From Geoalkalibacter halelectricus (GTDB taxonomy: Bacteria > Desulfobacterota > Desulfuromonadia > Desulfuromonadales > Geoalkalibacteraceae): a stretch of 64,000 bases of DNA. How positions within the stretch are numbered: position 1 is the stretch's first letter; each line of letters opens with the position of its first letter. Positions 7,625 to 17,538 of the stretch are shown in pieces. A program made the translations under genes and the position numbers. Location of the stretch: positions 2,667,001 through 2,731,000 of the forward strand of contig NZ_CP092109.1 in assembly GCF_025263685.1 (NCBI RefSeq), in the 5' to 3' direction. Below the pieces are notes generated by a model. That model was not told where the DNA came from. It saw nothing but the letters and a program-made list of their open reading frames with translations, and did not search any database.

Positions 7625-10081
7625 GTGACGTCCTCTGGACATCCTACCTTGATATCTCTTTCTGGCTCTGTTTCATCTTCTCTGAATTGTTCTCAGCGCA
7701 TCGATCCTCGAGTTGCTTTGCGGAAGCTAAAGGATGCGGGCGCCTTTCTGCCTTTTACCGGTGGCGATGCTACCGCCGGCAGTGAAAGTGAGTTGCAGGT
7801 GGCGGTGTGCGGACGCCGCGAGGAGGTTGATCTGCCTCTGGTCATCGCCCAGTCCAACTACTACGCCAATATCATGCGGCGCGTTCGTGCCGGAGATGCT
7901 TCGCCGCGGTTGGTTTCGAGGCTGGAGCGATTTCTTGCCGACAATGCCGAGGGTGTCTGGGAAAACAGTTGGGTGCGTTTTCCTCACCGAAGCCTCTCGA
8001 CCCTGGCCGCCGATGTGCTGGCCGAGGATCTGCGTGCGGACAAGGCCAGCCCGCAGACCGGCTTGCGCGCCGACGCCGCTCGGTTTTTTCTTGAGCATCG
8101 GGGTGAGCCGTGGGTTCGCGTCCCGGTAAGCTATCTGCTCAAACTGGCCTTGGCCGACGCCTTGGACAATTTGCCCGCCGGTGCCTCCTCCTTGCGCGCC
8201 ATCGGCCTTGGGTTGCTCGGCCATTTTCTCAACGACAACACTTCGCCGGAAACTTTTTCCTTTCATGTCAGCTCCCTGCGACAAGCCGGGAATCCCGGCC
8301 ATCCCGTGGCACGGGAAACGGCCCAGCGTTTTTTGCTCACCCAACTGCTCATCGCCTATGCCAACCAACGCTTCGAACTCAAAAAAAACGGTCAATGCGC
8401 CCAGGTCTATTTCGCCCCCCACCCACCCGTGCGTCAAAAGGAACTCAACGACATCATTTCGGACAGTTTTTATCGCGAACTGTTCATGAGTCCCTGCCTG
8501 TCTGGCTGGGATCAGGGCGAAAAGAAACACGGCTATATGCACCTCTGTCATCAGGTGCTGAGCCGCAGTCAACTCACCGCCGTTGCCAAGCTGCGCGAGG
8601 CTGGAATTATCAGCAATAATCTGGTGGTGCTGCGTGGTGTATCAAACATCAGCCTGGCCAACAACGGCACTCATGTGAGTCTCGGCAGCCGTATTCTGAG
8701 TGCCTGGCAGCGGCAGAACATCCCGGGGTTCGGGCGGGCCGAGGAGAAGGCGGTCGGTGATCTGGTCATCAAGATTTTCGAGCACTTTCTTCCCTTGTTT
8801 GTCGGCACCTACAGCGCAGCGCCTTACCGCTTGGGATTTGCCGATTTTCATCCGGAAAAAGCCTTGGGGTTTCTTCCTCATGAATTGCATGAAACCCACT
8901 TGCGCAAGCTCTGGAGGCGCTGGCGGAAAAAGGCCTCCCTACAATTATTCGGTCATTCCCTGACACCCTTCGGGCCGCCCTGGCTGGATCGAGGCCTCAG
9001 TGCCCTGTGCGGCTTGCGCGGTGACTGGGTGCCGGATTTTCGTATCATCGATTACCCGGCGGCCTTGCTAAGCACGGAACGTAGCCCGGCGCTGGACGGG
9101 CGTCTCGACAACCAGGCGCGGCTCAAGCACGACCTGAGTGATATGGGGGTCTTCGACGCGCAGATGGGGCTGTATCTGCCTTGTCGCCAGCGCGAGTTTC
9201 TGGCCATGGGCTACAGTGGTTTCGAAGCGCGTCACTACAGCCTGTTTGAGCGCTTCGACGAGGACCTCGCCGCGGCCGTCAATCTGCAACTTCTCATCAC
9301 CGCTCTGGCATTCAAGCTGATTGCCGACGGGACGGTGACGCACCGCCACATCCCAGATACCCCCCTGGTGGAGAGCGAACGGCGACAAATCTTTTTTGCC
9401 AAGGCCATGGGCATTCCCACGGTTTTCATCATCCGGACCACGCGTAATAGATTCTTGCGCCGTGTTATCTCTCTGGCCGACCACACCCGTACCAGCAGGC
9501 GCTATCCAGGGTACCTGCGTCTGCCCGTCGCGGATTACCAGCGTGCCCTGATCAGGTTGCTGCGTCTTGAGGGTGCCGATCTTATCGAGGACTTCGGCTT
9601 ATCATTCTGTCTTGAGGAACTGGAAGGCCGGATCGAACAAGCTGGGACGCGATCTGCCGCGGGGCGCTTGACGCACGGCATTCTTGATGGGTTGGGCGCT
9701 CGCGACCCTCTTGAGGTCAGGGCGCGCGATTTTAATCTGGCGGCCGAACAGTACTACCGGGAAAGTTTGCGCGTCGCGCATCTGCATGAGGGGTTTCACT
9801 GGTTCTGCGAAGACCTGTCCGCCCTCGAACGGGTGGCGGAACAGGGCGCCGAACCCTGGCGTGGACTTCTGCGTGCCTTGCTTCCCCAAGAGTCGCAGGC
9901 GAAAGCCATCCTGCCTCTCGTGCAACCTCTTGCGGAAGAGACTCTATCGGCCGAAATTCTCGCCCTGCTCATTCATCTTGTCGTCGCGACCATTGGGCGC
10001 GATCAGGAACTTGCCGCCGTCCATCTGGAGGAGCCCGACCTGAGCCATGTCATATGTTCACCAATACATCGAGCGTTGTAG
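7625..10081 (+). CDS. Large conserved-looking protein of unknown function, PSD-linked
   Basis: This 818-residue protein has no signal peptide and no convincing membrane helix. I do not recognise its family. GTG at 7625 is chosen as start because GGAG lies 9 bp upstream; an in-frame TTG at 7619 is too close to it. Visible features are a basic central part (RKLWRRWRKKAS), a block around GYSGFEARHYSLFERFDED, and an HExxH string HEGFH at about residues 721-725 that could bind zinc but may be chance. Its 3' end overlaps the phosphatidylserine decarboxylase gene by 35 bp, which implies translational coupling and shared function, perhaps in lipid modification. No function is assigned. Confidence 0.75.
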   Translation: MTSSGHPTLISLSGSVSSSLNCSQRIDPRVALRKLKDAGAFLPFTGGDATAGSESELQVAVCGRREEVDLPLVIAQSNYYANIMRRVRAGDASPRLVSRLERFLADNAEGVWENSWVRFPHRSLSTLAADVLAEDLRADKASPQTGLRADAARFFLEHRGEPWVRVPVSYLLKLALADALDNLPAGASSLRAIGLGLLGHFLNDNTSPETFSFHVSSLRQAGNPGHPVARETAQRFLLTQLLIAYANQRFELKKNGQCAQVYFAPHPPVRQKELNDIISDSFYRELFMSPCLSGWDQGEKKHGYMHLCHQVLSRSQLTAVAKLREAGIISNNLVVLRGVSNISLANNGTHVSLGSRILSAWQRQNIPGFGRAEEKAVGDLVIKIFEHFLPLFVGTYSAAPYRLGFADFHPEKALGFLPHELHETHLRKLWRRWRKKASLQLFGHSLTPFGPPWLDRGLSALCGLRGDWVPDFRIIDYPAALLSTERSPALDGRLDNQARLKHDLSDMGVFDAQMGLYLPCRQREFLAMGYSGFEARHYSLFERFDEDLAAAVNLQLLITALAFKLIADGTVTHRHIPDTPLVESERRQIFFAKAMGIPTVFIIRTTRNRFLRRVISLADHTRTSRRYPGYLRLPVADYQRALIRLLRLEGADLIEDFGLSFCLEELEGRIEQAGTRSAAGRLTHGILDGLGARDPLEVRARDFNLAAEQYYRESLRVAHLHEGFHWFCEDLSALERVAEQGAEPWRGLLRALLPQESQAKAILPLVQPLAEETLSAEILALLIHLVVATIGRDQELAAVHLEEPDLSHVICSPIHRAL

Positions 10082-11075
10082 CGGCCGGTGCCGCGTCGAA
10101 CCGCTGTTCGGCGACCGGGTGGTGCGCTGGCTTTACGATCCGCTGCGAGAGAATGCGCCGGCGCTTTTCCGTCTGTTTACCGGCGCGAGTTCCTCGCGGG
10201 CGCTGGCCTTTTTTAACTACGATTTGGTTTTGGGTGCGCGACTGTTGGGTGCCGAGCGCTTTCTCGCCGCCTGCGGCATCGACCGGACGGAATGTCTGGA
10301 TGCCCCGGAAACCCTGGATACGCCGCGTAAGGTCTTCGAGCGCAAAATTCGTTATTGGCAATGCCGGCCCATGCCCTCAGATCCGCGGGCCGTGGTGTCA
10401 CCGGCCGATGCCCGGGTGCTGGTCGGCTCCCTGGCAGAGCAATCGGCCTTTTTTCTCAAGGATAAATTCTTTACCGTGGAAGAACTGCTCGGCGCCGGCC
10501 GTTACCGCTGGCTGAGAGAGTTTGCTGGTGGTGATTTCGCGGTATTTCGCCTTACACCCGACAAATATCACTACAACCACGTGCCGGTCGCTGGACGGGT
10601 GCTCGATGTCTATGAAGTCGAAGGCGACTACCACTCCTGTAACCCGCAGGCGGTGGTTTCGGTGATTACGCCCTACTCAAAGAACAAACGCGTGGTGACG
10701 GTCATTGATACGGATGTCCCGGGGGGCACGGAGGTGGGCCTTGTCGCCATGGTAGAGGTGGTGGCGCTTATGATCGGAGAGATCGTTCAGTGCTACAGCG
10801 AACGCGAATATTGCGAACCTTGCCTGCCGGCACCGGGAATGTTTTTGCACAAGGGACAGCCAAAGAGTCTTTACCGGCCGGGCAGCAGCACCGATGTCCT
10901 GCTTTTTCAGGCGGGGCGGGTTCGTTTCGCGCAGGATTTGCTGACCAATCAGCAGCGCCGGGATGTGTCCAGCCGTTTTACGCGGGGATTTCAGCAGCCC
11001 CTGGTGGAAACGGACCTGCAGGTGCGCTCTGTGGTCGGATGGGCCGCTAAATCAACGAGTGCCCCGTTTGGCTAG
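10047..11075 (+). CDS. Phosphatidylserine decarboxylase-family protein
   Basis: This 342-residue enzyme belongs to the pyruvoyl-dependent phosphatidylserine decarboxylases, which convert phosphatidylserine to phosphatidylethanolamine. The self-cleavage motif is PGSSTDVLLF (G279-S280-S281), giving a short alpha chain of about 60 residues. The catalytic Asp is in SPADAR (D121) and the His in YHYNHVPVAG (H178), followed by VEGDYHSCNP as in the family. The length matches the longer soluble class rather than the small bacterial Psd of about 215 residues. The start overlaps the upstream unknown gene by 35 bp. Whether this is the main cellular Psd or a dedicated one acting on another serine conjugate cannot be told; the neighbours suggest a dedicated role. 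Confidence 0.88.
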   Translation: MSYVHQYIERCSGRCRVEPLFGDRVVRWLYDPLRENAPALFRLFTGASSSRALAFFNYDLVLGARLLGAERFLAACGIDRTECLDAPETLDTPRKVFERKIRYWQCRPMPSDPRAVVSPADARVLVGSLAEQSAFFLKDKFFTVEELLGAGRYRWLREFAGGDFAVFRLTPDKYHYNHVPVAGRVLDVYEVEGDYHSCNPQAVVSVITPYSKNKRVVTVIDTDVPGGTEVGLVAMVEVVALMIGEIVQCYSEREYCEPCLPAPGMFLHKGQPKSLYRPGSSTDVLLFQAGRVRFAQDLLTNQQRRDVSSRFTRGFQQPLVETDLQVRSVVGWAAKSTSAPFG

Positions 11076-11168
11076 TCCTGCGTTGGCGACGCCTTGGCAA
11101 CACCAAAAATATCTCAGAATTATTCAACATGACTAACCGCACGGGACATTGGAAAGGGATGAATCCTT

Positions 11169-12224
11169 ATGGGGGCCAACACAATTTTCGTCTGTGCATT
11201 GTTGGTGCTGGTCGTAGGCAACCTGGTATTCGGCTTTCGCTTTTTGCCGGGTGAGCGCTGGCAGGTATTGGCGGCCCTGCCCGGCAGTAAGCGCAACGCC
11301 GGGGGCAGTTGGCAGGCCACCAATCTGACCTGGTATGGCCTGCTGACCGCCAACGCCTATGCGGCAGCTCTTGCGCTGCTGTTCGTGTTGCTTCAATCCC
11401 TCGGGCTTTCGATGGTGCGGGTGGTTTTGCTCGCCGGGATTTTACTTGCGCTTTGCATCCCCGCGGCCGGCATTATTGCCCGGTGGGTGGAAGGCAAGGC
11501 CTACACGCTGACGGTCGGCGGAGCGGTTTTCGTCGGTTTTCTGGTTGCGCCCTTGGGGATTGCCCTGGTCAATGGGATTCCTTTGGGCGAGAAGCCGCCA
11601 TTGCCGCTGCTGCCGACTCTGGCCGCCATCGCCATTGCCTATGCCCTGGGTGAAGGGATGGGGCGGCTGGCCTGCATCAGTTTCGGCTGCTGCTATGGAA
11701 AGACTCTGGCACAGTGTCCGCGCTGGATGAGCATGCTCCTTGGGCGCTGGAGCTTTACTTTTCAGGGCGAGATGAAAAAAATTGCCTATGCAAGTGGTTT
11801 ACAGGGCCAGCCGGTGGTGCCGATACAAGCCATGACCGCGGTGCTGTACTGCGGCGTGGCGCTGTTGGGAACCTTTTGGTTTCTCAACGGAAACTTCGCT
11901 TTAGCCTTTCTGGCCACGGTGAGCCTGACTCAGATCTGGCGCGCGGTTTCGGAAATGCTGCGTGCTGACCATCGCGGCGGTGGGCGACTATCGGCCTATC
12001 AGTGGATGGCATTGGCCCTGGTGCCCTGCGCGGCTGGTCTGGTCTGGATGGGAGGCGGGGAGCAGAATCTGGCGCCTCAGGTTCTTCAGGGTCTGGCGGT
12101 TCTCTGGCGAACCGATGTGCTGCTGACCCTACAGGGTCTATGGATGTTGATTTTCCTTCACACGGGGCGCAGCAAAACCACGGGCGCCGAACTGTTCTTT
12201 CATGTCCATCGTGAACGCATTTGA
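11169..12224 (+). CDS. Prolipoprotein diacylglyceryl transferase-like membrane protein
   Basis: This 351-residue polytopic protein has about seven to eight hydrophobic segments. The segment GRLACISFGCCYG (about residues 165-177) corresponds to the Lgt signature around the essential Arg and GCCYG, and SEMLRADHRGGGRLSAYQW resembles the C-terminal Lgt block with conserved Glu/Arg. Lgt moves diacylglycerol from phosphatidylglycerol to lipoprotein cysteine. The N-terminus differs from canonical Lgt and the context (next to a PSD-like enzyme) suggests a paralogue with another acceptor or donor rather than the housekeeping enzyme. AAAGGGA lies ahead of the ATG. The stop overlaps the next gene's start. 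Confidence 0.75.
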   Translation: MGANTIFVCALLVLVVGNLVFGFRFLPGERWQVLAALPGSKRNAGGSWQATNLTWYGLLTANAYAAALALLFVLLQSLGLSMVRVVLLAGILLALCIPAAGIIARWVEGKAYTLTVGGAVFVGFLVAPLGIALVNGIPLGEKPPLPLLPTLAAIAIAYALGEGMGRLACISFGCCYGKTLAQCPRWMSMLLGRWSFTFQGEMKKIAYASGLQGQPVVPIQAMTAVLYCGVALLGTFWFLNGNFALAFLATVSLTQIWRAVSEMLRADHRGGGRLSAYQWMALALVPCAAGLVWMGGGEQNLAPQVLQGLAVLWRTDVLLTLQGLWMLIFLHTGRSKTTGAELFFHVHRERI

Positions 12225-12694
12225 TCCGCAGGATTTATTCGCAAATCAGCATTCTCCTGTCCCAGGGAATGAGCCCGCGCGCCCTGGCCGCCACTCTCGC
12301 CCTGGGCACCTTGATCGGCACGCTGCCGGTTGTCTGGGGCACCAGCCTTCTGTGCGCCCTGACCGCCGCGGGTCTGCGCCTCAACCAACTGGCGATGCAG
12401 GCGGTTAATTATCTGGTCTGGCCGCTACAGATCGCGTTGTTTATCCCTTTTTTCAAGGCCGGTCGAGGGCTGGTGCCGAATTCCCCGGTTGAACTCGATT
12501 CGGCAATGCTTGCCGAACAGATGCGCGCCGCTCCCCTTCAGGCAGTCGCTTCCCTCGGTGAGGCCAATCTGCTTGCCTTGCTGGGATGGCTGTGTTGGGC
12601 GCCTTTGGGCAGCGTTTTGCTCTATGGATTGTTGCGCTTGGGGCTTTGGCGCCTGGAGGGCTCAAGAAGAGCAAGGCAGCGCTCCAGGGCTTGA
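12221..12694 (+). CDS. DUF2062 membrane protein
   Basis: This 157-residue protein shows the DUF2062 pattern: a short N-terminal helix, then SPRALAATLALGTLIGTLPVV with alternating Ala/Gly, the LRLNQLAMQAVNYLVWPLQ segment, and a final hydrophobic helix (about 118-140). Members are small membrane proteins of unknown function. The TTG start at 12221 overlaps the Lgt-like stop codon by four bases, so it is translationally coupled and closes this operon. Its last 73 bp overlap the 3' end of the convergent hydrogenase protease gene. Confidence 0.75.
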   Translation: MIRRIYSQISILLSQGMSPRALAATLALGTLIGTLPVVWGTSLLCALTAAGLRLNQLAMQAVNYLVWPLQIALFIPFFKAGRGLVPNSPVELDSAMLAEQMRAAPLQAVASLGEANLLALLGWLCWAPLGSVLLYGLLRLGLWRLEGSRRARQRSRA

Positions 12695-13092
12695 GGCAGG
12701 GCTGCTTGCGCCTGGCGACTGAGTTCTTCGCCGAGGGTGGTGCGGTAAGCCGGCAGGGTGAGCAGCCAGGCGCGTGGACTGCGGCCGTAGAGGCGCTGGG
12801 CCAGCATGAGCAACAGCTCTGGAGAAAGTTGGTGGCCGCAGCGCCCCTTATCCCCCTCGGGTCGGATGCGATGGAGGACGAAGGGGCGTTGCTGATGGCG
12901 CGCCACGTCGATGAACAGTGCTCGGTCGACGGACTCCCGAGCGATTTCCAGGCACAATTCCGGCGTTAATTGGTGCGCCGAAAGCACCTGCGCACGCTGG
13001 GGGGGCAGGCGTTTGGCGAGATCCGCGGCCAGAAGCCTGCCACAGCCGTCGTCGGCGCGCAGCAGGTTGCCGTATCCCATGACCAACCACAT
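12622..13092 (-). CDS. hoxW: Hydrogenase maturation protease (HoxW-type)
   Basis: This 156-residue endopeptidase has the M52 pattern: MGYGNLLRADDGCGRLLA at the N-terminus with the nickel-sensing Asp/Glu region, and ELCLEIARESVDRALFIDV as the central block. These proteases remove the C-terminal tail of the [NiFe] large subunit after nickel insertion. Its start abuts hoxH (the hoxH stop is at 13092), so it is the last gene of the hox operon and its target is almost certainly the adjacent HoxH. The 3' end overlaps the convergent DUF2062 gene by 73 bp, with no room for a separate terminator. Confidence 0.88.
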   Translation of the reverse strand: MWLVMGYGNLLRADDGCGRLLAADLAKRLPPQRAQVLSAHQLTPELCLEIARESVDRALFIDVARHQQRPFVLHRIRPEGDKGRCGHQLSPELLLMLAQRLYGRSPRAWLLTLPAYRTTLGEELSRQAQAALPQALERCLALLEPSRRQSPKRNNP

Positions 13093-14522
13093 CAGGCGCG
13101 GTGCGCCTCGTCAAGCAGGCGTCCGTCGGCCCCGTGCAGTTCCAGGTGCAGGGGCATGCGACCCGCCTCGTGGGTCGAGCAGCTCAGACAGGGGTCGTAG
13201 GCGCGGATGCCGTGTTCAACGCGGTTGAGCAGGCCTTCATCAAGGCGCTCAGCGGTAAGGAAGCGCTGGGCGATCTGCTTGATGGTGCGGTTCATGGCCA
13301 GGTTGTTCTGTCCGGTGGCGATGATCAGGTTGACCTTTTCGAGCAGACCGTGGTCGTCGACCTGATAATGGTGGAAGAGGGTGCCGCGCGGCGCCTCGCA
13401 GACGCCGATGCCGACATTTTGGTTGACCCCGGCGCGGCTGCGGATATGACGAGCGTCCAGAATGTCGTCGCCCAGTAGTTCTTCTATGCGCTCCAGGGCG
13501 TGGAGGATCTCGATGAGCCGCGCGTAGTGATAGAAAAAGCTGCCGTTGACGGGCTTGCCGGGTGCGCAGTAGTGGCGAAACTGGCGCAGTTCCCGGTCGG
13601 CCTTGCGGGTGCCGGCGAAATCGCAGACATTGAGCCGTGCCAGGGGGCCGACCCGGTACATGCCTTTTTCGGGCCCCAGGGGAGCGTAATAAGGAAATTT
13701 CAGATAAGTCCAGGGTTCCTCCTCCTCGGCGATCAGTTCGGGGAAGTTTTCCGGGGGCACCTGATCCTCGATGATTTTTCCGTCGGCAGCGACGATGCGC
13801 AGGCGACCATCGTAATGCTCCAGGCCGCCGTCCTCGCCGACCAGACCCATGAACAGGCTGGGAAACTCGCCGTAGACATCGACCTCGTCCTTGAGGCGAT
13901 CTAGGGCATCCTTGAACAAATCCAGGGCCTGATCGACCAGGGTGAACATTGCGGGGAGCTCGCCAAGGATCTTCTGTTTGGCTTCGGCATTGAGTCCGGA
14001 CCGCACCCCGCCTGGCACCGACCAGGAGGGATGCACGCTGCGTTCGCCCAGGGTGCGGATCAGGTGCTGGCCGAAGGCGCGCAGGCGAATGCCGCCGCGG
14101 GCGATTTCGGGATGGGCGGCGATCAGTCCCATGAGATTGCGCTGCGCCGGGTCGGTGTCCATGCCCAGCAGCAGATCCGGGCCGGAGAGCAGAAAGAAGC
14201 TCAGGGCGTGGCTTTGCACCAGTTGGGCGTAGTTCATCAGGCGGCGCAGGGATACGGCCGGAGCAGGCGTGCGCACACCGAGAATGGCATCGCCGGCCTT
14301 GCTTGAAGCAAGCAGGTGACTGACCGGACAGATGCCGCAAACGCGCGCCGTAATGCCGGGCATCTCCCAGAAACTGCGGCCGATGCAGAACTTCTCGAAG
14401 CCGCGAAATTCGGTGACGTGGAAGCGGGCATCGGCCACCCGGCCCTGCGCGTCGAGCTGGATGCTGATTTTGGCGTGCCCCTCGATGCGGGTGATCGGTT
14501 CGATATGGATCGTGCGTGACAT
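13092..14522 (-). CDS. hoxH: [NiFe] hydrogenase large subunit HoxH
   Basis: This 476-residue catalytic subunit of a bidirectional NAD(H)-linked hydrogenase carries the Ni-Fe site. The two cysteine pairs are in [10 protein letters not shown] near the N-terminus (about residues 61-70) and DPCLSCSTH near the C-terminus. The sequence after that last His ([11 protein letters not shown] onward, about 25 residues) is the tail expected to be cut by the adjacent maturation protease. The N-terminal [10 protein letters not shown] is the usual large-subunit signature. The gene order hoxE-F-U-Y-H-W and the NADH-module subunits place it in group 3d. It is cytoplasmic, with no Tat signal. Confidence 0.95.
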   Translation of the reverse strand: MSRTIHIEPITRIEGHAKISIQLDAQGRVADARFHVTEFRGFEKFCIGRSFWEMPGITARVCGICPVSHLLASSKAGDAILGVRTPAPAVSLRRLMNYAQLVQSHALSFFLLSGPDLLLGMDTDPAQRNLMGLIAAHPEIARGGIRLRAFGQHLIRTLGERSVHPSWSVPGGVRSGLNAEAKQKILGELPAMFTLVDQALDLFKDALDRLKDEVDVYGEFPSLFMGLVGEDGGLEHYDGRLRIVAADGKIIEDQVPPENFPELIAEEEEPWTYLKFPYYAPLGPEKGMYRVGPLARLNVCDFAGTRKADRELRQFRHYCAPGKPVNGSFFYHYARLIEILHALERIEELLGDDILDARHIRSRAGVNQNVGIGVCEAPRGTLFHHYQVDDHGLLEKVNLIIATGQNNLAMNRTIKQIAQRFLTAERLDEGLLNRVEHGIRAYDPCLSCSTHEAGRMPLHLELHGADGRLLDEAHRA

Positions 14523-14543
14523 GGTATAGGCTCCTGTATCCAG

Positions 14544-15089
14544 TTAGCCGAAGGTGCGCAGCGGCGGTGAAAGTTCGACCTCCTGGCCCTTGAGAAGGGC
14601 GTCGAGGACGGCGCTGATGCGCTCGGGCACCGGTGGACAGCCGGGCAAGAAGACATCGACCCGGATCGCCTGATGCAGGGGAAGGGCTTTTTCCAGCAAC
14701 GCCGGCAGCACTTCAAGGGCTTGCGGACCGATGGGCGCGCGGGCCTGCTGGTAGACGGCGGTGAGCAGATCCTTGACGGGGATGCGATTGCGCATGCTGG
14801 TGACGTTGCCGGTGACCGCGCAATCGCCAAAGCTCACCACGATTTTCGTGTGGGTGCGAATGCGGCGGGCCAGTTCGAGATTTTCTATGTTGGTCACGGC
14901 GCCCTCGACCAGGCACAGATCGACATTTTCAGGATAGGTTTTGGCGTCGACCAGGGGGCCGTAAACCAGTTCGACCTGCTCGCTCAGATCCATGAGACTT
15001 TCGTCGAGATCAAGAAAACTCATATGACAACCGGAGCACCCCCCCAACCAGACCGTGGCGAGGCGCACCTTTTGCGGTTCAGCGTTCAT
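14544..15089 (-). CDS. hoxY: [NiFe] hydrogenase small subunit HoxY
   Basis: This 181-residue protein holds the proximal 4Fe-4S cluster that passes electrons from HoxH to the diaphorase module. The ligand cysteines are visible in [11 protein letters not shown] (CxxC), [10 protein letters not shown] and LPGCPP. It is short, like other group 3d small subunits, and lacks a Tat leader. I take the ATG at 15089 (MNAEPQ) because AAAGG lies about 9 bp upstream; an ATG at 15098 is too close to that site. The open frame continues to 15245 but that part overlaps hoxU and is not plausible protein. Confidence 0.93.
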   Translation of the reverse strand: MNAEPQKVRLATVWLGGCSGCHMSFLDLDESLMDLSEQVELVYGPLVDAKTYPENVDLCLVEGAVTNIENLELARRIRTHTKIVVSFGDCAVTGNVTSMRNRIPVKDLLTAVYQQARAPIGPQALEVLPALLEKALPLHQAIRVDVFLPGCPPVPERISAVLDALLKGQEVELSPPLRTFG

Positions 15090-15109
15090 AATGTCCATCC
15101 TTTGTGGGT

Positions 15110-15826
15110 TCAGCGCTGCCATTGACGCTTTTCGCGGCCATCGAGAATGCGGCGCAGAAAGCGTGCATCCTTTTTCATCTCCCCCACCGAAGCGCCCTGA
15201 TCGAACAGCGCCCCCGTCGGGCAGATTTCGACGCATTTGCCGCATTCGGTGCAGGTCTCGCTCTCGCCCCAGGGCCGATTAAGGTCGGTAATCACCTGGC
15301 TCAGGATGCCGCGACCGCGCACATCCCAGGTATGAGCGCCCTCGACTTCGTCGCAAACCCTCACGCAGCGCAGGCACAAAATACAGCGATTGTGATCGAC
15401 GCCGAACTTTTCGTGGCTGGTGTCCATCCCGAGATCGGGGTCCAAATAGTCATAGCGCACATGATCCATGCCCAGTTCGGCGGCCAGGGCCTGCAATTCA
15501 CAGTGCTCGTTGCTGACGCACACCGCGCAGGTATGATTGCGCTCGGCGAAGGTCAATTCCAGAATCAACTTGCGGTAATGGTTGATCTTGTCGTTGTGGG
15601 TGACCACCACCATGCCTTCCACCGCCTCGGTCGTGCAGGCCGGCAGCAAACGCGGCGATCCGCCGATCTCGACCAGGCACAGACGACAGCCGCCCCGGGT
15701 GCTCAGGCCGTCGAGATGGCACAGGGTAGGCAGTTTGACGCCCTGATCCCGAATCGCTTCAAGCAGGCTTTGCCCGGTGCGGGCGCTCACCAGTTCACCG
15801 TTAAGGGTCAATGTGATAACCGACAT
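15110..15826 (-). CDS. hoxU: Hydrogenase diaphorase subunit HoxU
   Basis: This 238-residue iron-sulfur subunit resembles the N-terminal third of NuoG. An N-terminal 2Fe-2S ferredoxin domain ([21 protein letters not shown]) is followed by the His-Cys 4Fe-4S segment (HTCAVC...HCELQ) and two ferredoxin-type clusters ([13 protein letters not shown] and [14 protein letters not shown]). It bridges HoxF and HoxY. The ATG at 15826 has AAGGAG 8 bp upstream and overlaps the hoxF stop (TGATG), so the longer open frame to 15919 is rejected. The C-terminus is basic (REKRQWQR). Confidence 0.93.
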   Translation of the reverse strand: MSVITLTLNGELVSARTGQSLLEAIRDQGVKLPTLCHLDGLSTRGGCRLCLVEIGGSPRLLPACTTEAVEGMVVVTHNDKINHYRKLILELTFAERNHTCAVCVSNEHCELQALAAELGMDHVRYDYLDPDLGMDTSHEKFGVDHNRCILCLRCVRVCDEVEGAHTWDVRGRGILSQVITDLNRPWGESETCTECGKCVEICPTGALFDQGASVGEMKKDARFLRRILDGREKRQWQR

Positions 15827-17538
15827 CAGCTCCGCTCCTTGAGAATGGCCAGACGATCGACATGCTCGGGCAGCTTGTACAGGGGAATCCGGTCGAGGGT
15901 ACAATTTCCGGCCGGGCAATTCCGTTCATCGACGTGGGCGAGATATTCGTTGCGAAAGTAAAGCAGCGTGTTGAGAACCGGATTCGGCGCGGTCATGCCC
16001 AGTCCGCAGAGGCTGGTTTCCTGGACCAGCCGGCAGAGTTCTTCAAGGGTCTGCAGATCCTCGGGGACGGCGCTGCCGTCGGTGATGCGGGTGAGCAGCC
16101 GATGCATTTCCACCGTGCCGGCGCGGCATGGAACGCACTTTCCGCAGCTCTCATCCATGCAAAATTCCATGAAAAACTTGGCCACATCGGGCATGCAACT
16201 GGTTTCATTCATGACGATCAGCCCGCCTGAACCCATCATGGAACCCAGATCCTTGAGGCTCTCGTAGTCGACGGGGGTATCGAGGTGCTCCGCGGGGATG
16301 CAGCCGCCGCTGGGGCCGCCGGTTTGCGCGGCCTTGAAGCGGCCGCCGTCGGGTAGTCCGCCGCCGATGTCAAAGACGATGCGGCGCAGGCTGATGCCCA
16401 TTTCGACCTCGATGAGCCCGGAATTGACCACTTCGCCGCACAGGGCGAAGACCTTGGTGCCTTTGCTCTTTTCCGTGCCGAAGCCGGCGTACCAGGCGGC
16501 GCCGTTTTTGACAATGGGGGCGATGTTGGCGAAGGTCTCGACATTGTTGATCAGGGTCGGGCAACCCCACAGGCCGCTCTGGGCCGGATAAGGCGGGCGC
16601 GGGACCGGCTGGCCGCGGCGCCCCATGATGGAAGTCATCAACGCGGTTTCCTCGCCGCAGACGAAGGCGCCGCCTCCGACGCGCAGGTCGATGCGGAAGT
16701 TGAAGCCGCTGTCGAGCACCCGGCTGCCGAGCAGGCCGCTCTTTTCGGCCGCCTTGATGGCTTTGGCCAGACGCGCCGCTACCAATGGGTATTCGCCGCG
16801 CACGTAGATGTAGCCCTGCTCGGCACCCACCGCATAGCCGGCGATGGCCATGCCCTCGAGAACCCGGTGCGGATCGGACTCCATGAGGCTGCGATCCATG
16901 TAGGCGCCGGGGTCCCCTTCGTCGCCGTTGGCGACCACGAATTTGCGCTCTCCTGGCGCCTTGCGCACCAGTTCCCACTTGACTCCGGTCGGATAGCCGC
17001 CGCCGCCGCGTCCGCGCAGGCCGCTGCGGGTGATTTCGTTGCACACCTCCTCGGGCGTCATGTCATGCAGCGCCTGCGCCAGGGCACCATAGGCACCGCG
17101 TGCCAGGCTGTGCTCGATCTTCTCCGGGTCGATCCAGCCGTTGTTCTCCAGAGCGATGCGGGTTTGTTGGGTGAAAAACGCCAGATCAGGCGAGAGTTGC
17201 GCGACTTTCGTTGGCTCGGTGTTCGAAAGGCAGGCGTCGAGGATCGAGGGAGCGGACTCCGGCGTGACATTCTCGAAGATTTTTTCGCTGCCGTCGGCCT
17301 GAACGATTCGCAGCAACGGTCCGCGGCTGCAAAGTCCCATGCAGCCGGTCTCAACGACCTCAAGGTCGATCTGCGCATCTGTATTGCACGCGGCGATTTC
17401 CTCATCAAGAACGGCTTTGACGCGGTCGGCCCCGGCCGAAAGGCAGGGGGTGCTGTAGCACAAAAACAAGCGCAGTCTCAGGTTTCGCTGGCGCCGGCGT
17501 TCCTGTTCGGCGCGTTCGTGCAGCTCTGTCGGGTTCAT
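15826..17538 (-). CDS. hoxF: Hydrogenase diaphorase subunit HoxF (NADH/FMN)
   Basis: This 570-residue subunit oxidises or reduces NAD(H). An N-terminal thioredoxin-like 2Fe-2S domain (cysteines in [10 protein letters not shown] and [10 protein letters not shown]) is fused to a NuoF-like core. The core has the glycine-rich FMN/NADH region ([31 protein letters not shown]), [16 protein letters not shown] and the C-terminal 4Fe-4S ligands in [13 protein letters not shown] with a fourth Cys in TSLCGLGM. Its start overlaps the hoxE stop by four bases. The full-length NuoE-like fusion plus separate HoxE is typical of five-subunit Hox enzymes. Confidence 0.95.
   Translation of the reverse strand: MNPTELHERAEQERRRQRNLRLRLFLCYSTPCLSAGADRVKAVLDEEIAACNTDAQIDLEVVETGCMGLCSRGPLLRIVQADGSEKIFENVTPESAPSILDACLSNTEPTKVAQLSPDLAFFTQQTRIALENNGWIDPEKIEHSLARGAYGALAQALHDMTPEEVCNEITRSGLRGRGGGGYPTGVKWELVRKAPGERKFVVANGDEGDPGAYMDRSLMESDPHRVLEGMAIAGYAVGAEQGYIYVRGEYPLVAARLAKAIKAAEKSGLLGSRVLDSGFNFRIDLRVGGGAFVCGEETALMTSIMGRRGQPVPRPPYPAQSGLWGCPTLINNVETFANIAPIVKNGAAWYAGFGTEKSKGTKVFALCGEVVNSGLIEVEMGISLRRIVFDIGGGLPDGGRFKAAQTGGPSGGCIPAEHLDTPVDYESLKDLGSMMGSGGLIVMNETSCMPDVAKFFMEFCMDESCGKCVPCRAGTVEMHRLLTRITDGSAVPEDLQTLEELCRLVQETSLCGLGMTAPNPVLNTLLYFRNEYLAHVDERNCPAGNCTLDRIPLYKLPEHVDRLAILKERS

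Noticed and set aside
13249-14340. 363-codon minus-strand open frame inside hoxH
   Set aside because: Arg/Pro/His-rich shadow frame typical of GC-rich coding DNA.
15090-15245. N-terminal extension of hoxY to 15245
   Set aside because: It overlaps the hoxU 3' end in another frame and adds sequence unlike HoxY; ATG 15089 has a ribosome site.
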